From Mortierella alpina (lineage: Eukaryota > Mortierellomycota > Mortierellomycetes > Mortierellales > Mortierellaceae): a stretch of 64,000 nt of DNA. Numbering within the stretch: the first letter of the stretch is position 1; each line of letters starts with the position of its first letter. Both the position numbers and the translations under genes were made by a program. Below, piece after piece: positions 36,198 to 46,908 of the stretch. Where the stretch lies: positions 496,001 through 560,000 of the forward strand of contig JANATF010000011.1 of NCBI GenBank assembly GCA_029449245.1. Reading direction: 5' to 3'. A model generated the notes under the pieces. The model ran no database searches and was not told the origin of the DNA. It worked only from the letters and a program-made list of their open reading frames with translations.

Positions 36198-36474
36198 ACA
36201 AGAGTCGATGCAAATGAAAAACCGCTCTCTCTCCTGTGGTCCTCAGGCACACTCGCCGACCGGAAAAACCGTCTTAGTTTTTTTGTCACTTGGTACAGTC
36301 GTTTGGTCGCTTTAAACGAGGATATCGGATGAGCTTACGCCCATATTATACCCTCCCTCCTCGACGTCTTCTCCGAATATAGCCCAAAGGCCAACGATTC
36401 GATGCAGTTTCGTATCTGAAAACCTGCATTTTCAAGCCTACGTGCCAGGTTACCGCCCAAACTCCAAGCTGCTA

Positions 36475-36839
36475 TTACCGAGTGAACAGGATCGAGAGTA
36501 CATATTGAAACTCAAAACTAGCGGACCCGTTACTGTTTAACATAGCGGCGTTCTTGAATCTAACCTCGTCATAGGCGGGCTTTAGAAGGTCATGATGATC
36601 GTCGTGCTCAAGTTTGGTCTGGAGACTCTTGAAGTTAGGCACTGGATCATAGTCCTTCATGAACCAGAGCGCCAAACAGTTCGCAAACTCACTGGCGGTG
36701 CTCTCAGTCTGGTCTGACCTAAAAAGGACACAACAGCACAAATGGACAGGGCACTGTCTCAAAAGGGATAACAGTTGTAATTCAAGGGGTGTGGTAACTG
36801 AAAATTTTCCGGACGGATCTAAATATACATCTCAGTCAT
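36475..36839 (-). CDS. Small unknown protein with an 11-nt first exon
   Basis: Model: exon 1 36839-36829 (ATGACTGAGAT), intron GTATAT...TTTTTTAG, exon 2 36718-36475. The junction restores an in-frame codon (M-T-E-M-S-D-Q-T-E) and gives 84 residues. Exon 2 has protein-like codon use throughout (ANCLALWFMKDYDPVPNF, LEHDDHHDLLKPAYDEVRF) and ends ...FQYVLSILFTR. A TATATAA element lies about 50 bp upstream. No signal peptide and no family recognised. It could be an expressed small gene or a surviving piece of a larger one. Confidence 0.45.
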
Positions 36840-37352
36840 GGTGCCTATTTCTGTAAGAGTTTGCGTGGGCAACCGCACTGCCCCAGGTTATATATCATGG
36901 TCCACATGTGCCTGAAGGTGGGTGGATAGGAGAGGGGTTTCGAACCGTGCCAAAACAATTATCCGCATTGACAGCCCCTTTTGAAAAACTGGGCTCTAAT
37001 CCTTGAGATCAGACACCAAAAGAGGTTTAGCCATCATGAGCACTTTATCGTAGCGTCCAACTCGCTGCTCTTCAAAGGTACCTTACTAAGAGTCCAAAGG
37101 TACGACCACTTAGTATATGTATCTTGTTGCTGGAGATATCGACCCCTTGCCAAGGCAGGATCCTCATGGTGATCCTACATGAATATGGCTGAAGTTGCCA
37201 TGCGTTCTGCTGCGGTTTGGGCGTTTTGATCGACGTATTATAGCTGTCTGAAATGGCTATGTCTATCCGTCTGAAAACTTTATTTATGGCAGAGTCATTA
37301 GGGTATTGAAGCGTCATCAAGAACAAATACTGACTTGAAGGCATTTATCCGT
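36840..37352. other. Intergenic between two small minus-strand genes
   Basis: About 510 bp. It contains the TATA-like element at 36888-36894 that may serve the 84-residue gene. An ATG frame at 37344-37072 (minus, 90 residues) has unconvincing composition and is not called. No tRNA or other RNA seen. Confidence 0.3.
36888..36894 (-). promoter_or_regulatory. TATA-like element before the 84-residue gene
   Basis: The minus strand reads GATATATAACC, about 50 bp upstream of the proposed ATG at 36839. It supports that model but is close to the start. Confidence 0.35.
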
Positions 37353-37877
37353 CTACATGGGTGCTATTTCAGTCATGTCATAAAGTGTTCTCTTCTTCAT
37401 CACTGCAGGCGCCGACTTTTGCGCCTTTCGCGCCATCGCTGCTGGCTGCGCTTTCTTCATAGTCATCACGTTGGCGTGCTGCGCTGTTACGGGCTGCGAT
37501 GAGCTAGAGTCTGCGACCGTAAAATCACCGCTGAAAACTTCGCCGGATGCATCGCTAGTCGAGAAGGTGAACGGCCCTGAGCGGGACGGTGTGAACATGC
37601 AACTTCCTGCTGCGAGGTCCATGGTCGCACAAGCGGGGTCTTTATCAGTCGCAAGATCGTCTGCATTTCCGTAACGGAGAAGAATGCTGCCCGTCCCTTT
37701 GCAGTTGGCGAACTCAATCTTGTAAGGCTGGCCTATAGTTAATGGACTGCTAGGCGTGGCGATGGTACAGCCGGATGTGGCAGCGGCTGGAGGCTGCTGA
37801 GGCCGCGCGAGAGTGAACGATGCTTGACTGGCAAGCGCAAAGACGATTGTAATGCACACAGAGGCAAGGCGGGTCAT
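37353..37877 (-). CDS. Small secreted protein, Kre9/Knh1-like fold possible
   Basis: Single exon, 174 residues. It has a clear N-terminal signal peptide (MTRLASVCITIVFALASQAS, likely cut before RPQQPP). The mature part is one small beta-rich domain of about 100 residues (TPSSPLTIGQPYKIEFANC, GTGSILLRYGNADDL, FTPSRSGPFTFSTSD, GEVFSGDFTV). Four Cys could form two disulfides. The tail is basic (KKAQPAAMARKAQKSAP). The pattern recalls the Ser/Thr-rich GPI-anchored/Kre9-Knh1 N-terminal domain of cell-wall proteins, but there is no GPI signal here and the match is loose. A secreted wall or matrix role is inferred. The upstream ATG in the same frame would bury the signal peptide, so the internal ATG is chosen. 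Confidence 0.65.
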   Translation of the reverse strand: MTRLASVCITIVFALASQASFTLARPQQPPAAATSGCTIATPSSPLTIGQPYKIEFANCKGTGSILLRYGNADDLATDKDPACATMDLAAGSCMFTPSRSGPFTFSTSDASGEVFSGDFTVADSSSSQPVTAQHANVMTMKKAQPAAMARKAQKSAPAVMKKRTLYDMTEIAPM

Positions 37878-37965
37878 GTTGGCAATAGGAATGGTAAACG
37901 GAATGGGAAATTGATTGATAGAGCGTGCAGTGGTATCTTTGGAAAGGGACGATTGCTTTATCCAG

Positions 37966-37973
37966 TTTATATA
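37966..37973 (-). promoter_or_regulatory. TATA box of the small secreted protein gene
   Basis: The minus strand reads CTATATAAACTGG about 90 bp before the ATG at 37877. Confidence 0.5.
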
Positions 37974-40008
37974 GCTTTCGGTGAGGCATCCTTGAGAATT
38001 CGTTCCACACTTTGTCAACTGGTACTCCCGGCATTTCTTTAACGTGCAAAAAGAAATGAAGGAAGGTTGTTAGGACAGGATATGTAATTTTTTTTTCAGG
38101 GAGGGCTTTCCTTGATTGTGCGTCACCCTTTTGTGCCTGAAAAGGATAGAGCCACCAGCAGATCCTTGCAGTCCTTTCTCGCTTGATAAAAATGAGCCGA
38201 CGATTGAGGAAGACACGCACAAGGACTTTGCCTTGAGACCATTCCCGGTACTTGAGCAATTGGTCGTGTAGCCTTTAGTAGTCTATCCTAACTATTGGCC
38301 CCCTTGTCCTTGCGATGAGGACATGTGCCCGCTCATTTTTATGAAGACACAACGCTGGTGTACTACCACTGCTCATCGACATGACACGCTGAACCCATCG
38401 TGCGATTAGTAAACGACATTGCCCTTCAATTTTGAATTTGGCAGGTTCCCGATCCGCGGCCGACTTTACATTTCGGACGTCGCCAAGGAATGGAATGATT
38501 GAATTGTGTATAGCCTCAAGATCATAAGAAGGGCAAGGACCCTAGTAGCTGATCTCGACGCAACTTGAACGCTCTTTTAACCGACGTACAGTAGCTTTTA
38601 ATGAGGCAGCCTGAGAATAACCTAGAACTGCAGTTCTCTCCGTTGCAGATGCTGGCTCTCTTCCTTGAGAGCGCAGATCGCCTGTATGTGGCGAAAAGCT
38701 GCGCTCGCCGTGTCTTTGTTAACACGTACGCTTGGTGCTCATGTCTAGAATTCGTCTCCACAGCCAATTGTAGTGATATTTGAACCGTGGCAAAAGTGAG
38801 AGCGGGATGTTGTTGCGCAAGAACCCGGAACAACATCCGTATCACTCCATGTGTTCCCAGGGGGGTCGACCCAAATTTGGTCGACAATTCCTGCTTGCCC
38901 CAAGAAAAAAAAAGAAAAAAGAACCTTACCGACAAATTGACAAAGTTAAAGTCGTGCATGCTGGAGGATCAAGGATATTCCATGGATTGTACGCTCTGCG
39001 ACTGCGCTTAGCGCACCTGTAAACGTGTGCACTGGTGTATGTTTAGACACAGAAGAAGACGAGGAAGGGTCCCCCTATCAAACAATCTGAGACACACAAA
39101 GCGATGGTGCGATGTTGTATGAAAGCATCGGGTGGCAACGCAGTCGAAGCGCTGGCCGTGTGCAGCAGATCCATCGCGCGTAGTGCGAAATCTCCGACGG
39201 CCTCTCGATCGGTAGCTCTCGCCATCATGTCATAGGAAGCCGCATGAGTGAGACACAAAGTGACCCAATAATGCGGCCCGGCTGCCCGTCCAGCCAATCA
39301 GATCCGAGGAGAAGGTCCCCACGTGCATGAGGGATCCAGCAAAGAGCCAGGCAATCCCCAAGCCGTCCTTCCTCGTGGACTGCGTTTTGCTGCAGGAGGG
39401 AGTGAGGGTAATCGTCTGTAGGATCATGGATCATGGGTAGGTAGCAGCCGGTGGCCATATCCCACAGTGGGTGCTGACATGATGGACTTGGGCGGTGGAC
39501 CGTTGGCTCATCCATCTACATCATCCAAGGGGTGCATCCTCCAAGAGGACTCGCTGTGCGGAATAACCGTCTTCCACAGCAGCTTGGTCTTGTTAAGAAG
39601 GTTCTTTTTGTTGTTCGTGCGCATAAGGCGATTAGAGTTCCCGCCAGTCAGTCCACAAGCCCTGTAGTCCGGGTCTTGTGACCTGCCGATGTCGTCATTT
39701 GCCCATCCGATCGCCGGGGCTGGCTCTAAAACCCTGCCCATCTCCGAGAACCCAGCTGGCTGCCCCTGGCGCACATGTCGCCCGTTAAGGCACCCAGCGG
39801 CCAAACGACTTTGATTCATCATTCATGCACGCTGAGCCAGGGTGTTCCCTACACTCTGTCATGTCATTGTCTCACCAGTCGTCAGAGTCAATTCAAACGG
39901 CCAACGGAGGCATCCCAAGGAAAAACAAAAGAACGAGATCACCACAACACTCCAAGAAGGTCGCAGGGTCCGCGACACCATCCCTCATCGTGGCCGAGAC
40001 CCGTCGCT

Positions 40009-40016
40009 TATAAATA
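40009..40016 (+). promoter_or_regulatory. TATA box upstream of the first ENA ATPase
   Basis: GCTTATAAATATACAG lies about 270 bp before the ATG at 40285. A CT-rich tract follows (40024-40065), the usual arrangement at fungal start sites. Confidence 0.5.
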
Positions 40017-40284
40017 TACAGCTGGTCCCCCCTCCCTCTCCTCTTTTTTCTCTACACACATCCAGGGCTTTTTGAACTCGGCTGCACACTTCACTCTCCA
40101 TTCACACCACTTCCCTCCGACACCTGCATATCTACATAGCTACACCTACACCTACACCTACAAACCACAACCCACGTCGCGCATCCATTTTATATCGCAG
40201 CAAAGCATCCTATACCCTGCCTTACCCCCCACACACCCCGATCACCTTATATCGCACTTCACCCGAGGCCTCTTCTATCCCGTG

Positions 40285-43200
40285 ATGGCCAAGAGCAAAA
40301 CCATCCAAGTCGAACAACAGACACCCTTCCACACACTTTCTGTCGAACAAGTCGCCGAGCACTATGATACCAACATCTACGAAGGGCTGACTTCGCAAGA
40401 GGCTGCCAACAGGCTAAAGACACATGGCCACAATGAACTACAAGGAAACGGAGGCGTCAAGTGGTACAAGGTGCTCTGGCGCCAACTAGCGAACACACTT
40501 GTCCTCATCCTACTCATTGCCAGTGTAAGTTTTTTTTTCTTTTGTCTTGTCTTGTCATGCTTTTGTTTCATCCAGATGTCCCAGAGTAGCTTCATAGAAA
40601 CGGAGGCGGAACTCTAACTGAATTTTACATTTTTTTACGTTCTTGCAGGCACTGGCCTTCGTTACCAACGACTATGCCGAGGGCGGTGTCATCGTCGCTG
40701 TCATCGTCATGAACGCCGCCATCGGCTTCTGGCAAGAGTTCAGCGCCGAGCAGACTATGGAAGCCCTCCGCAACATGTCTTCCCCGACAGCTCAAGTCAT
40801 CCGCGATGAAACTCGGACAACCATCCCTAACAATCAAGCCGTTCCAGGTGATATCATGATCTTTGAGGACGGCGATGTTGTCGGCGCAGACTGCCGCCTG
40901 TTTGAGATCTTCAACCTCGAGACAGACGAAGCCTTGCTCACAGGCGAGTCTTTGCCCGTCCAAAAAAACCTGGAGCCGATCGAGAATGCCGAACAACCCC
41001 TGGGTGATCGTCTCAACATGGTCTTCTCATCCACCACCGTCGTCAAGGGTCGTGCCAGGGGTATTGTGACAAGTACCGGCATGGCTACTCAAATCGGTCA
41101 GATTGCCACCTCTTTGCTTGAAGTCGACGGTGGAGGATCCACCCCACTTCAGAAACGCTTGAACAAGATGGCCTACTGGATCTTCCTGGCCGCCATTGTC
41201 CTGGTCATCATCGTCTTTGGAGTGCACAACTTCCAGTACAGCAACGAGGTCGCCATTTACGCCATTTCTGTTGCCATCGCCATGATTCCCGAAGGTCTGG
41301 TCGCCGTTGTGACTTTGACTATGGCCTTTGGTGTGAATCGCATGGCAGAAGTCAAAGCCATCGTCCGCCGTCTCTCTAGTTTGGAGAGCTTGGGTGCGGT
41401 TACAAATATTTGCTCTGATAAGGTAACATCCGTTCTCCTCATCTTTTCCTGTGTCTCATCTCTCTCACACACTCTCTCTGGAACTAAATAACTGACTTCA
41501 TATTTGATCCACTTTAGACGGGAACACTCACTCAATCCAAGATGGTTGCAGTCCGCATGTGGTTGCCCGGCGATGGCTTTTATCGGGTGACTGGTACTGG
41601 ATTCGAGCCCGAGGGTGATATTTATCGTCAAGGTGAGGCCGTCGCAGCAACTGGCGCGGCCGAGGGCACAAGTGACAGTCAAGTCGCAGAGGAGTTGATC
41701 CAAGTGGGTGCAAGTGGCGATCACCTTCTGAGAACCCTCCAAGCTGCCTCTCTCTGCAATATGGCCGAGCTTCGCAAGACGTCTCACCCCGAAAGTCATG
41801 GCGAATGGTCAGCTATTGGTGATCCCACAGAGATCGCGCTCCAGGTTCTTGCATACAAGGCTGGATTGGCCAAGCCTGACTTGATCCAGCAGGGCTTTAA
41901 ATTGGTCGCTGAGTTTCCATTTGATTCCACTGTCAAGCGCATGTCGGTCTTGTACCAGGGTCCTCATACTGAGAAGGAGTCGGGCGAGCACCTCATTTTC
42001 TTGAAAGGCGCGACTGAGCGAGTCATTAGCTGCTGCACTCACTGGCGCCAGGGTGATAACGAGGTCAGCTTGACGGGCGAGAAGGGAGGAATCAAGCGTG
42101 AGGAGTTCGAGTCCATGATCATTGAAAAGATGGACATCTTGGCCGAGAAGGGCCTTCGAGTCTTGACGTTGGCCTACCGTCGGTTCCAGCCTTCCCCTGG
42201 TGTTGATCTGGTCCATGATCTGGTACGCGACGAAATCGAACAAGACATGATCTTCTTGGGTTTGGTCGGCATCTATGACCCTCCTCGAGCAGAGTCCCGT
42301 CCTGCTGTGCTTGAGTGCTATGACGCCGGAATTCGAGTTCACATGCTCACTGGCGACCACCCTTCCACGGCCGCTGCCATTGCCAAGGAGGTGGCCATCA
42401 TTCCGTCGGATTGCGCCATCAAGGGCAACCCTCTCATCATGACCGCAATGCAGTTCGATGCCATGTCCGACGCAGAGGTTGACAACCTGGAGGAGCTCCC
42501 CCGCGTCGTCGCCCGCTGCTCGCCTAACACCAAGGTCAAGATGATCGCAGCCCTTCACCGACGAAAGCTCTTTGCAGCCATGACAGGAGACGGTGTCAAC
42601 GACTCACCCTCACTCAAGGCCGCCAACGTCGGAATTGCCATGGGTCAATCCGGTTCAGATGTCGCCAAGCAAGCCGCCGATATTGTGTTGACAGATGACA
42701 ATTTTGCCACTATTGTCAAAGCTGTTGCTGAGGGCCGTCGCATGTTTGCCAACATCCAAAAGTTCATTCAGCATCTTTTGTCCGCCAATGTCGCTGAGAT
42801 CGTGGTCCTTGTGGTCGGTCTCGCCTTCCAGGGCAAGGACGAACACGCTGTCTTCCCTATGAGCGCCGTGCAGATTCTGTTTCTGAACATGATCACCTCC
42901 TCGCCTCCAGCCATGGGTCTTGGTCTTGAGCCTGCTAGTGAGGCCAACATGCGTGAACCCCCTCGCTCATCCAAGGAAGGACTGTTCTCGTTCGAGGTCA
43001 TCATGGACACATTCGTCTACGGCTTGGGCATGGGTTGCTTAACTTTTGCAGCCTACTGCCTTGTGATTTTCGGAAACAACAATGGAAACCTGGGCAGAGG
43101 ATGTAACAGGGAGTATTCGGAAGACTGCAATGGTGTCTTCCGGGCACGTGCGACTGCTTATGCCTGTCTCACTTTTCTCCTCTTGGCTCACGCTGTGAAC

Positions 43201-43557
43201 TGCAGGAGCCTCCGGAGCAGCGGTTGGTCCATCAAGAACCTAAGAACGATGCGCGAGAACAGGATGCTGTGGCTCTCGATTGTGGTGGGCGCACTCTTGG
43301 TCTTCCCCTGCATTTACATCCCTGGTCTGAACCACAACGTCTTCAAGCACACCGGCCTCACGTACGAGTGGGCGTATGTCATTGCTGTCCTCTTCCTCTT
43401 CATTGGGTTTGCAGAGCTGTACAAGTTTATCAAGCGCAGAACGATGAAACCGCTCTCGGTTAGAGCCAACTCGGAGCTTGAGATGGAACGCATGAGGACC
43501 TTTATGTCACAGAACACCACCCAAGGCGATTCTATGATGGAGTCCAAGGAAAAGTAG
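40285..43557 (+). CDS. ENA-type (P-type IID) Na+/K+-exporting ATPase, copy 1
   Basis: Exons 40285-40524, 40649-41422 and 41518-43557, 1,017 residues. It has the cation-ATPase N-terminal domain, TGES (about 176) of the actuator domain, the M4 ion-binding motif MIPEGLVAV (about 290), and phosphorylation site ICSDKTGTLT (Asp about 337). The second intron falls between DK and TGTLT. The hinge motif GDGVNDSP is at about 695, and the C-terminal membrane segments are followed by a hydrophilic tail. Overall order and EFSAEQTMEALRNMSSP, GDRLNMVFSSTTVVKGRA resemble yeast Ena1. It would pump Na+ or K+ out of the cell at the plasma membrane under salt or alkaline stress. It keeps PEGL in M4, as SERCA and Pmr1 do, where yeast Ena1 has PSSL. 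Confidence 0.93.
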
Positions 43558-45016
43558 AGAATTCCGCCAGCCCAACTATCACTTGTATTTGTAGAATTAA
43601 AGACACACCCCGATTTTCGAAACATTGCTTGCCGCTTTCATCATTCGTCGAACCCTCGGTAATCCATTCCAGCAAGCCTCTGTATCCAAACAGGGACAGG
43701 AAGCAGTTAAGAATTGAGCCCGGTATCAGAAGCTGGACAGATCGTGACGGATGGGCGTTTTGTTCGAGATATGGGCTTTTGAAGATGCACATTGGGCTTT
43801 GGGAAAGTTAGAGTGTGGTTCCCTTTATGCCAATCCCATTGATTCTTGCGCAACGTGCGCATATTTTGTGCTACCGCCCTCGAGCCATATTTAGTTCGAA
43901 TTCTCATTTGCACGTTGCCTGTGATTGAGAGGGTCATGCCATATACTACGAGGGCAGCTACTTCAAAGGACGACCTGACAGACTGGTCTTTATTTTCTTT
44001 CGGGCAGGTCTAGATTTGCTCCAAGAGTAGAAGTAGATAGTCGAACTGACTCCTTGAAACTGAGGGAAGCCGATTTCGATTTTTCTTGGAAGCCTTCTGT
44101 CGAAGGGGCTGGGATAGGGGATGAGAGGAGAGCAAAGAAAGTCTCCCGCAGAATAATATATCAGGAATTGCCATTGCGCTGTAGACTAATCTTCCGCACA
44201 GAAGCAGTGAGGCAGTAAAGACCCTCACTTTGCTCGGTAACACAAGTCAATTGCCCCTGTCGGTCTTCATCCCCTTTCCTCCAGTTGCGGAGGAACTGTT
44301 CTCCAATGTGCTCTGTGAATGGATCGCAAACCTTAAATAACCTGTAAGGAGGCGTCGATACCATCCAATCAGATCGAGGGCTGGGCCACGCGCACTGATG
44401 TATTGGGTCTCATCCTGCCCGTACCTGATAGCAACTGCAAAGGCATGGGCAACGAGCGTGCTCTCTCCTTCCGCGTTTTCCTTTCATCTATCTTTTTTTG
44501 CTTTTTTTTTCTATTTTACCATCCGACTTTTCCTTTCTACTCACTGTGCAACCATCGTGTGTGCTTGTTCAATCTCTCCTGTAGACCCTCCTCTCCTTTT
44601 GACGGGTGGCATCCAGGTCCAGTCACGAAGCCCACGTTCTTCTTCCCCTGGCTGAGGACCCTACTGACTCCAGCCAATAGCCGACTGCATCCCCCTGATT
44701 CACGACGCAATTCGCTGCTACGCTTCCATTCAGCCTGGGCGCTTGTTGATATCAAGGGATCGGGAAATGGCTTTACAAGTGTGCAGTATTTTTGCCACCC
44801 CAAAAAGAGCCCTGTCGTTGCCAAAAGAGTCCATTGCAACCCTTGCTGTATCCCCTCTCGGTTGCACCGCTGTGGCCAGCAGACCCTTTCACTCCTCCAT
44901 ATAAATATCCAGGCATACTTCCTGCTTTCAGTCTCTCTCTATCTTCTTTTGATCATACTTTCTCTCAACTACTCCTTTCACCCTCATTCGCCCCCTCCTC
45001 CTCCTCCTCCTCCAGT
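43558..45016. other. Intergenic/promoter of the phosphate transporter
   Basis: About 1.46 kb between two plus-strand genes. No supported gene. The open plus-strand frames at 44400-45080 are composition-driven, T/C-rich leader. A TATAAATA box lies at 44900-44907. Confidence 0.35.
44900..44907 (+). promoter_or_regulatory. TATA box of the phosphate transporter gene
   Basis: CATATAAATATCC lies 117 bp before the ATG at 45017 and is followed by a long pyrimidine tract. Confidence 0.5.
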
Positions 45017-46600
45017 ATGTCCTCATACAACAACACTAATTTGGACGCCCAACAACTCAACGAGCGTCGTCGTGAGGCTCTGAGCAAGATTGACAATGCC
45101 GAGTTTGGTTGGTTCCATATTCGCGCCTGTCTCGTCGCTGGTGTCGGTTTCTTCACGGACGCCTACGATCTCTTTGCCATCAACTTGGTCACGCCCATGC
45201 TCGGAATCATCTATTTCAATGGTGGTTCTCTCCCCTCCGATTTGGATCTCGGTATCAAGGTCGCCGCCTCTATTGGAACATTTATGGGTCAGGTTGGGTT
45301 CGGTTACCTCGCTGATCGCCTTGGACGCAAGAAAATGTACGGTGTCGAGTTGATGATCATTATTGTGGCCACCTTGGGCCAGTCCCTCTCTGGAAACGGT
45401 TATGTCCTGTCCTTGCCCGCTGCCATCATGGTCTGGCGTTTGATTGTCGGTATCGGTATCGGTGGTGATTACCCATTGTCTGCTGTCATCACCGCCGAGT
45501 TTGCTACGACCAACCGCCGTGGTGCCATGATGGCTGCCGTCTTTGCCATGCAAGGATTCGGTTACCTGACCACCGGTATCGTCACCATCATCCTCCTCGC
45601 TGCCTTCAAGGACATGATCATTGCCAACCCCCAGAACCTCGATTATGTCTGGCGCATCCTCATCGGTTTCGGATGCCTTCCTGCCCTCGTTGCCGTTTAC
45701 TTCCGTCTGACCATTCCCGAGACCCCTCGTTACGTTCTTGATATCGAGAACAACGTGAACAAGGCCGAGCGTGACGTGGCCACGGTCCTGAAGGAGAACC
45801 GCAACCACTTGCAATCTGAGGATGATGCCAACGATGTCGTAGTCTCGAACCCCAACATTGCCAAGGGCTCGTTCTCGGACTTTTGCAAGTACTTTTCAAA
45901 GTGGGACAACTTCAAGATCCTCTTTGGAACGTCCATGGCTTGGTTCGCACTGGATGTGGCCTTCTATGGTATTGGTCTCAACAACTCGTTCATTCTGTCC
46001 TCGATCAATTTCTCGTCCGTCAAGGGAGATGCCTACAACAGCTGTTGGAACGCCGCTGTCGGTCAGATCATCATTGTCCTCCTCGGTGCCGTCCCCGGTT
46101 ACTGGGCCACTGTCTTCACGATCGAGCGTCTCGGCCGTATCAAGATCCAGGTGCTCGGCTTTGTGATGTCTTGCATTCTCTTCTGTGTCCTTGGTTTCGC
46201 CTACAACCCCATCAAGAACTACTCGATTCCACTCTTCATCTTCCTCTTTGCGGCCACACAGTTCTTCCAGAACTTTGGACCCAATACCACCACGTTTATC
46301 ATCCCTGGTGAGGTCTTCCCTACTCGTTACCGTTCGACTGGCCACGGTATCGCGGCCGGTTCCGGCAAGCTGGGGGCTATTGCTGCTCAGGTGGGATTCT
46401 CTCAGCTCAAGGACCGGGGTGGTCCCAATGCCTTCATTCCTCAGTTGCTCCAGATCTTTGCTCTGTTCATGTTCATTGGTCTGTTGTCGACCTTCCTCAT
46501 CCCAGAGACCAAGGGCAAGACTTTGGAGGAGTTGTCAAACGAGGATGACTTTGGCGCAAAGGGTCAGCCCAACAATGCATTGTACGATGAGGAGAAGTAA
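45017..46600 (+). CDS. Inorganic phosphate transporter, PHS family (Pho84-like MFS)
   Basis: Single exon, 527 residues. Family signatures: GVGFFTDAYDLFAINL (TM1), DRLGRKKMYG (MFS loop), GIGIGGDYPLSAVITAEF (PHS signature), IPETPRYVLDIE before the central loop, and ETKGKTLEELS at the C-terminus. Twelve membrane segments are apparent, with a hydrophilic loop between TM6 and TM7. It should import phosphate with protons at the plasma membrane. It lies between two ENA-type ATPases. The start chosen is the ATG after the CT-rich leader, matching family N-termini; the frame is open upstream without an ATG in good position. Confidence 0.93.
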   Translation: MSSYNNTNLDAQQLNERRREALSKIDNAEFGWFHIRACLVAGVGFFTDAYDLFAINLVTPMLGIIYFNGGSLPSDLDLGIKVAASIGTFMGQVGFGYLADRLGRKKMYGVELMIIIVATLGQSLSGNGYVLSLPAAIMVWRLIVGIGIGGDYPLSAVITAEFATTNRRGAMMAAVFAMQGFGYLTTGIVTIILLAAFKDMIIANPQNLDYVWRILIGFGCLPALVAVYFRLTIPETPRYVLDIENNVNKAERDVATVLKENRNHLQSEDDANDVVVSNPNIAKGSFSDFCKYFSKWDNFKILFGTSMAWFALDVAFYGIGLNNSFILSSINFSSVKGDAYNSCWNAAVGQIIIVLLGAVPGYWATVFTIERLGRIKIQVLGFVMSCILFCVLGFAYNPIKNYSIPLFIFLFAATQFFQNFGPNTTTFIIPGEVFPTRYRSTGHGIAAGSGKLGAIAAQVGFSQLKDRGGPNAFIPQLLQIFALFMFIGLLSTFLIPETKGKTLEELSNEDDFGAKGQPNNALYDEEK

Positions 46601-46908
46601 ATATTAGATATTCTGCTCCAAGAGATTAGTCTGTAGGCTCACAGCAAGAAAATACTCGATCTTTGTACCATAACCACCTCCACCAAACCTATACCCTCGC
46701 TCTCCACAATCATATTAAAAAAAACACATCAACCAAACAAAACTTGCAATTGCTCCGTTTGTTGAAAATGATATTTGATAGACCAAGGAAAGGAAGCATG
46801 AGGAAAAAGTACGAAGACCATTGCAACATGCAGAATCAATCACTTGTTGAAAAGGAGAAGGATCATTATCTATCGGATATTTATTGAAGGACGGTTATCC
46901 TTTACAGC
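46601..46908. other. Convergent intergenic region
   Basis: 308 bp, AT-rich, between the stops of the phosphate transporter (+) and the second ENA ATPase (-). It should hold both 3' UTRs. No gene seen. Confidence 0.4.

Larger units (their letters stand above)
37878..40284. other. Long intergenic/promoter region before the first ENA ATPase
   Basis: About 2.4 kb with no supported gene. Several ATG frames of 60-150 codons overlap each other on both strands and look like chance frames. A CACGTG E-box lies at 39320-39325. A TATAAATA box lies at 40009. A tandem CTACAC repeat runs at about 40139-40163 in the leader of the ATPase gene. Confidence 0.35.

Noticed and set aside
36920-37020. Minus-strand GGTTCGAAACCCC resembling a tRNA T-arm
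   Set aside because: No A-box, anticodon arm or acceptor-stem pairing could be found around it.
37072-37344. 90-codon minus-strand ORF between two small genes
   Set aside because: Codon pattern unconvincing, no splice partner, and it ends up in what should be promoter or 3' UTR sequence.
44403-45083. 226-codon plus-strand ORF before the phosphate transporter
   Set aside because: Ser/Leu/Pro/Phe-rich translation of a CT-rich leader, overlapping the true start in another frame.
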